Of a DNA stretch of 64,000 nucleotides, positions 47,701-57,292 are shown piece after piece. Below the pieces are notes generated by a model, which saw nothing but the letters and a program-made list of their open reading frames with translations, had not been told where the DNA came from and ran no database searches. Numbering within the stretch: the stretch's first letter is position 1; each line of letters starts with the position of its first letter. The translations under genes were made by a program, and so were the position numbers. The stretch comes from VXNE01 sp965206615 (GTDB lineage Bacteria; Pseudomonadota; Gammaproteobacteria; Pseudomonadales; Azotimanducaceae). Location: positions 4,030,001-4,094,000 of the forward strand of contig CBDBKI010000005.1 in assembly GCA_965206615.1 (NCBI GenBank). Reading direction: 5' to 3'.

Positions 47701-50700
47701 CCCGGAAGATCACTCCGGCGTTGCCGCTGCCAGACGTCAGCCGGACGTCCGCCTCGAGCACCACGTCCGCCGCCTCGAAGCCGTCGAGCACGGCCTTGCT
47801 TTCGCCGACGACAGCGGCCCGGTAGACGCCGTTCGCCGCGCGCCACGTGCCGCCGTACTCCGTCCACCCCGCCGCGCCGCGGGCGAACCCGTACGAGCGC
47901 TCGGCGCTCCACGCCAGGGGACGCGCCGTCAGCGTGTACGCACCGTCGGGAAACGCCCCCGCGACGTAGTCGCCGCCGGCGGCGCCAAACAGGCTCACCG
48001 GCGCCTCCGCCGCGCGCACCGTGCGGTCCGCCTTGCGCGGCCCGCGTAGCGCCAGCACCACGCTCCGCATGTCCGGCCGACGCGCCGCCAGCTCCGCGCG
48101 CACGCTCGCCCAGCCCCCAGTGGCCGAAAGGTCTACCGTGGCCCCGTCCGCCACCGCGCCCAGATCCGGATCCGGCAGGCCGCCCGCCGCGTCCACCAGC
48201 GTGAAGCCCGTCACCGGCGCCGCGCCCGCGGCGTGGCTGCCCGTCACCGTGAACGTCACCGTCGTCACCGGCAGCGCGTCGCCCGTGCCGCCGGCCCCCG
48301 TGTACGCCCGCGCCGTCAGCGTGTAGCTCCCGTTCGGCAGCGTGTTGCCGCCCGCACCGAACAGGCGCCACGGCGCCCCGGCGTCCACCGTCCGGTCGAA
48401 ATTGCGCGGCCCGCGCAGCTCCAACACCACGCTCCCGACGTCGGCGCGACGCGCCGCCAGGTCCGCGCGGACCGTCACCGCCCCCGTGGTCGACGACGAC
48501 AGGTCCAGCGTCGCGCCGTCGGCGAGCGTGCCGAGGTCGGCGTCCGACGCCGCGTCCGCCGCGTCGAGCAGCGTGAACCCGGTCACCGGCGCCGCCGGCG
48601 CCGCGTGGCTGCCCGTCACCGTGAAGGCGACCGACGCCGCCGCCAGCGCATCGCCGCCGCCGCTACGCCCGTCGTAGGGCCGCGCCGTCAGCGTGTAGGC
48701 ACCGTTCGGCAGCGCGCTGCCCGCGTAGTCCGCCGCCGCCGCGTCGTCGTCGCCGAACAGCGAGAACGGCGGCCCGTCGTCCGTGTGCGTGACGTCGCGC
48801 GGTCCGCGCAGTTCGAACACCACGCTGCGTACGTCCGACCGCTCCGCCGCAATCTCCGCCCGGATGCTCCCCGCACCGCCCGTCAGCACCGTGGCGTCCA
48901 CCGTGGCGGCGTTCACCAGGGCACCCACGTCCGCGTCCGGCACAGCGCCCGCGTTCACCAGCGTGAACCCGCTCACCGGGGCGATGTCCAACGGCGGCTC
49001 GCCCACCGTGAACACGACCGTCTGCATCGTCCCTCTCGCGCCGCCGTTCCGACCGGCGAGCGGCGTCGCCTCCAGATAGTAGCGCCCCAGCGGCAGCCGC
49101 CGGCCCCGGATGTCCCCGGCCCTCCAATCGTCCCCGAACACCGTAAACGGCGACCCGTCGTTGGGCTCGGTCCGATCCGCCGTCACCGGTCCCGAGAGCC
49201 GCAGCCGGATGCTGCCGATCCCCGTGAGATCGTCGACATCGGCCCGGATGCTGTACTCGCCCCTGCCGGAGCCCGCCGGGTATACCGTGCCGTCCTCCGG
49301 GAGCGGGCCGATGTCCGGGTCCGGCGGCCCGCCCGCCGCATCGATCAGCGTAAATCCCGTCACCTGCGTCTGCGGCCGCGGGCTGTCCGTCACCGTGAAC
49401 GTCACCGTCGTCTCCGGCAGCGCGTTGCCGCCGCCCCCAGCCTCCGTGAACGGCCGCGCCGTCAGCCTGTAGGTCCCGTCCGGCAGCGCCCCGCCGAAGA
49501 CGTCGTCGCCGGCGCCGCCGAACAGCAGGTAGGGGGCGGCGTTCGCCGTACGCGTCACCGACACCGGGCCCCGCAGTTCCAACCGCACGCTGCCCGCCAG
49601 CCCCGGCGCCGCCAGTTCGGCGCGGACGCTCTGCTCGTCCGTCTCCAGATCCGCGAGGCTCAGCGTCGCACCGTCCGCGATGGCCATGACGTCCACATCC
49701 GGCGCCGGCCCGCCCGCATCGATCAGCGTGAACCCCGTCACTACCCTCGGCAAGCCCCCCGTCACCGTGAACGCCACCGTCGTCTCCGGCAGCGCCGCGG
49801 CCGGATCCCCGCCCAGCCGGCCGACCGTCACGTTGTCCCACGTCGCGCCCGCGCGCAAGTACCGCAGCCCGACGGACCCGCTGGCGTAGGTGTCGTCCTC
49901 GACCTCAAGCACCAGCGCGCCGTCGACGTGGACGCGGATCGCCGAGCCCGCCGCCACCACCCGCAGCCGGTACCAGCGGCCTTTCTCGTAGAACAGCGCT
50001 GCGGTCCCCAGCTCCTGCCAGACTCCGTCGTCCATCCGCCCCAGCACCAGCGGCGAGTCACGGCCCAGGCCCGCGTAGTAGCCGCGGAAGGCGTCCCGTC
50101 CGGGCTCCGAATCGCCGACCCGGAAGATCACCCCGACAGTGCCGCCCCCAGACATATGCCGGACGTCCGCCTCGAGCAGCACGTCTGCCGCCTCGAAGCC
50201 GTCGAGCGCGGCCCTGCCTTCGATGCCGCTGCTCCGGTAGACGCCGTTCGCCGAGCTCCATCTGCGGCCGTACTCCGTCCACCCCGCTGCGCCGCCGGCG
50301 AACCCGTACGAGCGCGTGACGCTCCCGGCCAGGGGACGCGCCGTCAGCGTGTACGCGCCGTCGAGGAACGCCCCCGCGACGTAGTCGCCGCCGGCGGCGC
50401 CGAAGAGGCTCACCGGCGCCTCCGCGCGCACCGTGCGGTCCGTCTCGCGCTGGCCCGCGCAGCGCCAGCACGACGTCCTTCACGTCCGGCCGCCGCGCCG
50501 CCAGCTCCGCGCGGATGCTCGCCCAGCCCGCCAGTGGCCGCAAGGTCTACCGTGGCCCCGTCCGCCAGCGCGCCGAGATCCGGATCCGGCAGGCCGCCCG
50601 CCGCGTCCACCAGCGTGAACCCCGTCACCGCCGCCGCGCCCGCGGCGTGGCTGCCCGTCACCGTGAACGTCACCGTCCGTCACCGACAGCGCGTCGCCCG

Positions 50701-53700
50701 TGCCGCCGGCCTCCGCGTACGCCCGCGCCGTCAGCGTGTAGCTCCCGTTCGGCAGCGTGTTGCCGCCCGGACCGAACAGGCGCCACGGCGTCCCGGCGTC
50801 CACCGCCCGGTCGACGTTGCGCGGCCCGCGCAGTTCGAACACCATGCTCCCGATGTCTGGTGCGACCGCACCGCCACGCTCCGCGCGGACCGTCACCGCC
50901 CCCGTGGTCGACGACGACAGGTCCAGCGTCGCGCCGTCGGCGAGCGTGCCGAGGTCGGCGTCCGACGCCCCGTCCGCCGCGTCGAGCAGCGTGAACCCGG
51001 TCACTGGCGCCGCCGTCGCCGCGTGGCTGCCCAACACCGTGAACGATTTCGCGAACGTCGTCAGCGCGTCGCCCCTCCCGCCAGCCGCCGCGTAGGGCCG
51101 CGCGGTCAGCGTGTAGGCACCGTTCGGCAGCGTGCTGCCCGCGTAGTCCGCCGCCGCCGCGTCGTCGTCGCCGAACAGCGAGAACGGCGGCCCGTTGTCC
51201 GTGTGCGTGACATCGCGCGGTCCGCGCAGTTCGAACACCACGCTCTCGACGTCCGCGCGGCGGGCCGCCGCATCGGCACGCACGCTGACGGAACCCGTCG
51301 ACGCCGCGGACATGTCGAGGATGGCCCCCTCGACGATCAACCCCATGTCCGGGTCCGGCGGCGCGCCGGCCGCATCGACTAGCGTGAGCCCCGCCAGCGC
51401 CGCTGCCGTGGCATCGTGACTGCCACTCACCGTGAACGCCACCGAGGTCGTACCGAGTGCGTCGCCACCGCCGTTCGGCCCATTGTAGAGCCGCGCGGTC
51501 AGCGTGTAGGAGCCGTTCGGCAGCGCGCTGCCGGCGTAGTCCGCCGCCGCCGCATCGTCGTCGCCGAACAGCGAGAACGGCGGCCCCTCGTCCGTGCGCG
51601 TGACGTCGCGCGGCCCGCGCAGCTTGAAAACCACGCTCTCGACGTCCGGCCGCTCCGCGGCGATGTCGACGCGGATGTTGCCGGCGCCGCCGCTCAGTCC
51701 CGAGGTGTCCAGCGTGGCGCCGTCCGCGATCGCGGCCGCGGCCGCGTCCGTCCCGGCGTCGACCAGCGTGAATCCGGTCGCCGCCGTCACGTTCGGATCG
51801 TACCCCGACAACCTGAACGACACCGTCTGCGTCACCAGATTGTCGCCACCGCCGTCCCTTTCCGAGAACGGCGTTGCCTCGGCCTGGTAGAGCCCCGCGG
51901 AAAACGGCTGGCCCCAGACATCCCCGTTGCGGGGGGCGTCGCCGAACATCGTGAACGGCGTCCCGTCGTTGGGTTCGATCCGCGACGCCGTCGTCGGTCC
52001 CGAGAGCCGCAGGCGCACGCTGCGGACGCCAGTGAGGTCCGAAAGGTCCACGCGGATGCTGTACTCGCCCTGTTCCAGATCCGGTACATAAAGGGTCGCG
52101 TCCTGGCCGATCGGTCCAATGTCCGGGTCGGGTATGCCGCCCTGCGAATCGACCAGCGTGAACGCCGAGACGCGCGTCTGCGGCCAGACGCTGTCCGCCA
52201 GCGTGAACGACACGCTCCGCGACGGCAGCGCTTCGCCCTCGCCGTCCAACTCCGAGAACGGCCGCGCCGTCAGCGTGTACGTGCCGTCCGGCAACGTCCC
52301 GCCGAAGACGTCGTCGCCGATCCCTCCGAACAGCAGGTGCGGCTCCTCGTTCGCCGTGCGCGTCACCGCGATCGGCCCGCGCAACTCGAGCCGCACGCTG
52401 CCCGCCAGCCCCGGCTCCGCCAGCTCGGCGCGGATGCTCGCCCAGGCCGTCTCCAACATGCGCAGGTCGACGGTCGCGCCTTCCGCGATGACCGCGAAGT
52501 CCGGGTCCGGCGCCGGGCCTCCCGCGTCGATCAGCGTGAACCCCGTCACCGCGCTCTCCAGACCCCCGGTCACCGTGAACGCCACCGTCGTCCCCGGCAG
52601 CACGTCGCGCGGCTCCGGACCCGCGTACGGCGTCGCCGTCAGCGTGTAGACACCGTCTATGAACGCCCCGAGGACATGCTCCCCGCCGCTCTCCCCGAAC
52701 AGCGAGGCCACGCCGCCAACGGTCACCGTGCGCGCCGCGCTACGCGGCCCGCGCAACGCCAGCGCCAGCCGTGTCGCTGCGGTGGACGCCACCAGGTTCG
52801 CGCGCACGCTCGCCCAGCCCCCCAGCGACGTCAGGTCCACCGTCGCGCCGCCGCTGAGCGCCCCGACGTCCGGGTCCGTCAGCTCGCCCTGCGCGTCCAG
52901 CAGCGTGAACCCGGTCACCGGCACCGCAGCCACCGTGACCGTCACTCCGGTCAGCTCAAGCGCCGTCCCCGCTGCGCCGCTGCCGCCGGCCGCCGCGTAG
53001 GGCGTCGCGACAATCCCGTAGGTGCCGGCCACGAGCTCCGCCGGCACCGCGAACGGCGCGTCGTTCTCCGTCGCCGACAGCGTGCCGGCTCCGGTCAGCG
53101 CGAACGCCACGCTTCCCACCGCCGCGCCGCCCGAGGTGCGCGCCCGCACTTCGACCGTCTCGCCGGCGTACACCGTCACCGCCGCGTCGTCCGCCAGGTC
53201 AATGATCCGCGGCCCGCCGCCGATGGCGAGCGACAAGCCGGCCACCGCCATGTCCGCGCCGGCGCTTCCCGCCACCGTGAACGGCACCTCGGTCTCCAGC
53301 AACCGCGTTCCCTCGTTCCCGGCCTCCGCGTACACAACGACCCCGACCTGGTAGTCGCCAGCCTCCAGGCCGCCGCCACCGCCCGCGCCGAACGCCGTGT
53401 AGGGTGGGAGGTCGCTGGAATGCGTCGCCGTCCGGGGACCGGACAGAGTCACGGCCACGCTGCCGACCGTATCGGACAGCTCCGCGACGATGTCGAACGA
53501 CCGAACGGTAATCGCGTCCAGGTGCACCGATGCGGCGCCTCCGGTGAGGTCGGCCACCTCCGCCCGCGTGGCGGCGTCCACCAGCACTACGCGCGACTGG
53601 AGGCGGGTGGTGGCGCTGTCGGGCACGCTTTCCTGCGCGCCGAGCCATTGGCTCACCCGCGGGTAGAAGCGGTCGAAGCGGCCGTAATAGTCGGTTGCGT

Positions 53701-55123
53701 TGCGGCACCCCCGAGACCCGCCCGTGAGCACGCCGACCAGATAGTCGGCGCCGTCGATGCGCGTCCAGAGCCCCGAGCCGCTGCTGCCGCCCTCGGTGTT
53801 GACGTCCGGGCGCACGACGGTGTGGGTACTCCTGGGGTGACGCCATCCAGCGAAGCCCCGCACCGGGGCCCGGTTGATTTTCTTCAGATCGCCAGCCGGG
53901 TGGTGCACGCCCACGCCCACGTCGCCGCTGACCACGCCGGCCGTCGTCCAGCCGGCGAGCCCGACGCCCGCGGGCGGATCGGTGTTCAGCCGTAGCAGGA
54001 GGTGGTCGACGCTCGTGTCCGACGAGCCGAGGGCGGCGTGGGCCAGCTCCGTTGCACCGCCGGTCTGGCGCGTCACCGTTCGGGGCGCGGGGTCACCGCA
54101 GTTGGCACGCTCGAAAAACCAGTAGAACTCCATCGACGATGCTTCTTCGCCGCTCCCCACGCAATGCCGCGCCGTCAGGAAGTACGGAATCTGTGTCGCC
54201 GGGTCGGCGTCGTTGATGAGCTGCCCCGAGCACACGTAGGTGGCGCCGCCGCGCGACGTAAACACGTACTTGGCCACGGCGTGGCGGCTCGCCTCCGAGA
54301 TCCGGTCCGTGGCGCAGGCCACGTCCGTGTGTGAGCACCGCGCGCGGCCCACGCCGGAGAGGGCCTTCGGGTCCGCCTCCAGATGCGACAACGTCGGAAC
54401 CGACACCTCCAGTGCGCCCGGCGCCGTGCCGGGCGGCAGGTACAGTTCCACGGTCATCGTCTCGCCCGGCACCGTGGGCGTCCACACCTCGACCGACCCG
54501 CCCGCGGTTGCGGTCATCTGGTGCGCCGGCACCGATTCCACAGTCGCCGGCGTGCCCGCCGCGTCGTAGACGCGCACCTCCAGACCGCGCGGCGGCGCCC
54601 GGATCACGAGTCGGACGCGTACCGCCACCGCGCCCTTCGAAACAACCGCCAGGGCAGTCGCGAGACCGCCGTCCGGCGTCGCTACCCAGTCCAGCGCTGA
54701 GGTGTCCGGCACCCCCCCGGGAAGCTGCCCGAGGTCGCGGCCGATGCCCGTCCGGTACACCTTCAGGACGGGCGCCGCCTGGTCGGTGGCCGCGGCTCGC
54801 CCCGCATCGCCGGCCACGCCTGGCGGGGAACGCGCGGTTGCACGCGCCCCGGCCGCCGCATCCGCGCCAAGTTGCTCCGACCGCGTCGGCGCCGGCAGCT
54901 CGAAGACGCGCTGCGGCGCGAGCGGCGCGCGCAACCGAACCGCACGCCCGGCGTCGTCGTCCCGGCGGCCCGCCGGAAGAAACGTCTCCGTCGGTATTGT
55001 CAGGAACTCCTGCTCAGCGCCGGCGTCCCCGCTCGCCTGGGCGTGCGCGGTCGCCGTGCAGAGCGCGGCCGCGGCGCCCAGCAACACGACGACCAGGCCC
55101 GGCAGGCGCAACAGCCGCCGCAC
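35795..55123 (-). CDS. giant serine protease/adhesin C, about 6,440 residues, clustered frameshifts
   Basis: The gene starts at GTG 55123, directly before a signal peptide (RRLLRLPGLVVVLLGAAAAL). Next is a trypsin-like (lysyl-endopeptidase-type) serine protease with triad H320 (TARHCVGSG), D373 (SVDHLLLRLN), S448 (EGGSSGSGL). About 26 Ig-like modules follow (VTGFTLVDAAGGLPDPDLG type), seven interrupted by a LamG-like jelly roll, then a cadherin module, PKD, Calx-beta repeats, a cadherin-like beta sandwich (DATLSRLELTNVDFG), a beta-propeller (repeated GLWSDGATLWVADY, 36.4-37.1 kb) and internalin-like LRRs to the stop at 35795. Three frame changes between 50,430 and 50,690 break the frame (N-terminal piece 50,690-55,123; C-terminal piece 35,795-50,431, itself 14.6 kb open). 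Predicted surface-exposed or secreted, binding glycans or proteins. No sorting signal recognised. If the breaks are real, a ~1,480-residue protease part is still made. Confidence 0.85.
36430..37110 (-). other. beta-propeller region of giant protein C
   Basis: Six repeats of the pattern GxWSDGxTLWVxD...xAYxLSDGxRLPxRD, for example SGIWSDGETLWAVTDF, AGLWSDGATLWVADY, TGLWSDGATVWVADY, LGLWSDGRTLWVVDD. Spacing is about 45-50 residues, as in propeller blades. Such WSDG repeats occur in bacterial surface proteins next to cadherin-like beta sandwich domains, as here. Probably a protein- or glycan-binding platform. Confidence 0.8.
42830..45190 (-). repeat. multi-domain super-repeat of gene C, copy 2
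   Basis: Second copy of the five-module block at 47,400-49,740. Small differences, such as an extra codon in DDDAAVAADYAGRAL versus DDDAAAADYAGSAL, keep the frame. This points to an in-frame duplication or ongoing gene conversion between repeats. Confidence 0.85.
47400..49740 (-). repeat. multi-domain super-repeat of gene C, copy 1
   Basis: A run of five modules (starting VTGFTLIDAGGPAPDVD, VTGFTLIDAAGGPPDPDIG, VSGFTLVNAGAVPDADVG, VTGFTLLDAADAASDADLG, VTGFTLVDAAGGLPDPDLG with LamG). It is repeated in the same order at about 42,830-45,190. The first about 1.2 kb are almost identical at the DNA level, offset about 4,555 bases. Confidence 0.85.
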
Positions 55124-55399
55124 GCACGCGCTATCGCACGACCTCCCGACGCGCAGGTTCCCGATCGGCGGCCGGTGCCATGCCGGCCCGCCCCCGCTGC
55201 GCAGACCCACGGGCTGTTCGCGCCCGCCGACACCGGAAGCCGTCGCGACTCTCCCCGCCCGAGCCGTCGCCGGCCCTGCCCGCTGCGAACCGCCGCGCGA
55301 CCGTATTTCACCGTCGCCGGCGGTTCGAAAAACCCGGTGCGCCAATCCGTACTCCGAACAGTCCCTTGCTCCCGATCACCGTACGTGTCGCCACCCAGG

Positions 55400-55548
55400 G
55401 CCGTCAACCGCCGAATCGCGCAGGCGCGGGCCGTTCCGGGCCGCCCCCGGGTCCCGTGCCAACAGGCGCGCCCCTGCAGCTTCGCGAGCTGCGCCGCTCT
55501 CCCGTGCGAGCAGCCGCTCGCCGTAGCGGTTGACCATGGTCAGGCTCC
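55400..55548 (-). pseudogene. tyrosine recombinase C-terminal remnant upstream of locus C
   Basis: The minus strand reads WSLTMVNRYGERLLARESGA, matching the last ~40 residues of the recombinase fragments at 14.4 and 25.9 kb (TVVNRYGERLLARKSGAAQL), including the nucleophile Tyr in NRY. Everything upstream of it is unrelated. It has the same orientation as, and lies just upstream of, giant gene C, as in loci A and B. Confidence 0.65.
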
Positions 55549-55742
55549 AGCACCCGGTCGCGGGCGTTGATCGGCCGTCCCCGCCAGTCACCGCCCGTGC
55601 GCACGACGAAGCCCGACTGCGTACCGGCTCCGCTCGACAGCCCGCTGACTGCGCCGTCCCGTCGAACGGCACGCCGCCCAGTCCACTCCCACCGGGCGCT
55701 ACTGCCTGACGACGCAACGTGTCACCTGCGCGTGGCGGCGGG

Positions 55743-55764
55743 CCTGTCGTGCGTGCACGACAGG
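55743..55764. other. perfect 10 bp inverted repeat
   Basis: CCTGTCGTGC, two bases, GCACGACAGG. A compact palindrome between the recombinase remnant and the LRR remnant. It could be an old recombination or terminator structure; no U tract follows. Confidence 0.4.
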
Positions 55765-55919
55765 GAGGCGTGAGTCCGGCCGTAGCAGATACAGCTGCGA
55801 CGGATCCCGCTGCAAGAACCTCGACATCTACTGCGACCCCCTCGACTCGGCAGACACCATTGTGAATCCAGCCGTTCAAAATTGAACGGCTAAGGGACAT
55901 ATCCGCACAGTTCTTGATG

Positions 55920-56200
55920 ATGTCGCTTGACACCGCGCGCCGTGGTGCGCAGCCATCGACAGCGCCGCGCCTCGAGCCGGCACAGGTCGGCGAGCGGCGC
56001 CAGCTCCGACACCCCGGCCCCGCGCACGTCGAGCGATGCGGGCGCCGCCACGCTCCAAGATCACCGCGTCCCCGGCCTGCCGAGTGCCGCCACCACGCGC
56101 GCTCGCAGGGCCGCATCCGGGATCGAGACCACCCGGCCGCCCGCCGCGGCGGCCGGTACCCGGTCCGCACGGTTGACCGCCCGGATCGGGAAGGTGCTGT
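55920..56200 (-). pseudogene. remnant of a fourth giant gene (LRR/propeller end)
   Basis: The minus strand gives TFPIRAVNRADRVPAAAAGG, then RVVSIPDAALRARVVAALGR, then after a frameshift ASLDVRGAGVSELAPLADL. The C-terminal region of protein C reads TFPIRATQRAQGVPAAAVGG, LAVPIADAALRARIAAALGK and TSLDARGAGVADLAGLEY. This is therefore the tail of a lost relative of gene C, in the same orientation and immediately upstream of it. Confidence 0.75.
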
Positions 56201-56581
56201 GGTGTGGCTGGTGCCTACGCTGCAGCGCTTCCGCGCCGAGGCGGGCGGGTTTCCGCGCTTGTCGCGCATCAGCTGCCTAATGACCCGATTCGCAGACCCA
56301 ATGAGATGGGCAGTGGTGACCGTCGTCCAATTCCACGGGCATTCAACGGGGACTCCCGAAATATGGACGTGCTCGATCCTGAAGGTGTAGTGTTGTCGTC
56401 CGATGTACTCGACGACTATTGCATCCAGTTTGTGGCGCGACGACACCCTAATGCCTCCGTCCACGCAATCCGCTTCTCGGCTGGAGGCTACGCAGCCGGA
56501 ATCGTGGACATCTGCGCTCTCGGTGCGGTTCCTCCGACTGAAGCTAGCGAGATCCCCGCCCTTCTCCCAGAGTAGTCGAGG

Positions 56582-57265
56582 ATGACTGACGTGGGTGGAC
56601 GCAATCTGCTGTGGGGGGTTGGCGCCGCCCTCGTCCAGGGGTCGGTCAGTGCGGCTCCGGGGCCGCTTTGCGGCGAGGTTGAGGAGGGCGCTTGCTGGCT
56701 GCCCGTCGAGAACCAGCCCGGGTCCCACGTCTGGTTCAAGCGCAAGACCAGCTGGAGACTGTCATTCGAGGGTGACGCGGATCGCGGTGGCGGAAACCTT
56801 ACGGGCGCCGGGACGCTCACACTGCGGTGCGGGGAAGACTTCCAGACCTGTCAGACAGACAACGGCTCCTTCGAAGAGGGCACGATGGCAGGAGAGGTGG
56901 TTAGAGAGCCCCACGATGGCCGCCAATGGCGAGAACACCATGCGGCGGGTGAGTTGCACGGTCCTTGGTTCTGCAAGCACGGCGGTGTAGTCGAGCAGGG
57001 CCAGTACGTCGAAGGTGAGAAGGATGGTCGCTGGGTGAAGAAGAACGGCGACGTCGTCACCGCTGAGATCCCCTTTTCTATGGGCGGGCTGCACGGCCCC
57101 TATTTCCGCACGAGTCGTGGTCCAGACAGGGATGGAGTCGACGAGGAGGGGCAGTACGTCGCCTATAGCCGGGATGGTCGCTGGGTGTGGAGGTACGGGG
57201 ATGGCGGATCGCTTGAGCGACATTACTCCGGAGGGGAGCTACATGGCCGGGAACTGGATAACTAA
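56582..57265 (+). CDS. secreted MORN-like repeat protein
   Basis: A 227-residue protein with a probable signal peptide (NLLWGVGAALVQGSVSAAPG). The remainder carries MORN/YwqK-like repeats: GELHGPWFCKHGGVVEQGQY, VEGEKDGRWVKKNGDVV, GGLHGPYFR, EGQYVAYSRDGRWVWRYGDG, SGGELHGRELDN. MORN-type repeats form elongated beta sheets and often mediate membrane or partner binding; in bacteria such proteins are sometimes antitoxin- or immunity-like, but nothing here proves that. Cysteines (LCGEVEEGACW, RCGEDFQTCQ) fit an exported location. It ends 27 bases before the next gene, so the pair is probably one operon. Confidence 0.7.
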   Translation: MTDVGGRNLLWGVGAALVQGSVSAAPGPLCGEVEEGACWLPVENQPGSHVWFKRKTSWRLSFEGDADRGGGNLTGAGTLTLRCGEDFQTCQTDNGSFEEGTMAGEVVREPHDGRQWREHHAAGELHGPWFCKHGGVVEQGQYVEGEKDGRWVKKNGDVVTAEIPFSMGGLHGPYFRTSRGPDRDGVDEEGQYVAYSRDGRWVWRYGDGGSLERHYSGGELHGRELDN

Positions 57266-57292
57266 CCCTCTTAATTGAAGGAAAATGAAACG

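Larger units (their letters stand above)
40309..50320 (-). repeat. seven LamG-like jelly rolls nested in Ig-like modules of protein C
   Basis: Copies of a ~170-residue LamG/DUF1080-like domain lie at about 49,811-50,320, 47,391-47,900, 46,147-46,650, 45,253-45,765, 42,835-43,345, 41,572-42,080 and 40,309-40,820. Each has YGF-GAAGWTEYGG, FEAADVLVEADVRLTSGSG, AGVIFRVGDPQPGRDAFRGY, RWYRLRVVAAGSAIRVHVDG and VEVEDDTYASGSVGLRSS. Each interrupts an Ig-like module between its strands YTLTARP and ALPETTVAFTVTG. DNA copies are highly similar; the 24-base core beginning CTGGCGTAGGTGTCGTCC recurs seven times. Confidence 0.9.
55549..56581. other. about 1 kb of debris between gene C and the MORN gene
   Basis: Apart from the palindrome (55,743-55,764) and the LRR remnant (55,920-56,200) I see no gene. 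The last 200 bases (56,380-56,580) are somewhat AT-richer and encode only a short unassigned frame (SSDVLDDYCIQFVARRHPNA, about 56,395-56,575), which could be a gene fragment. Confidence 0.4.

Noticed and set aside
55376..56728. A single 450-residue minus-strand gene
   Set aside because: The frame strings together unrelated debris (recombinase tail, shadow of LRR remnant); no coherent domain or start.
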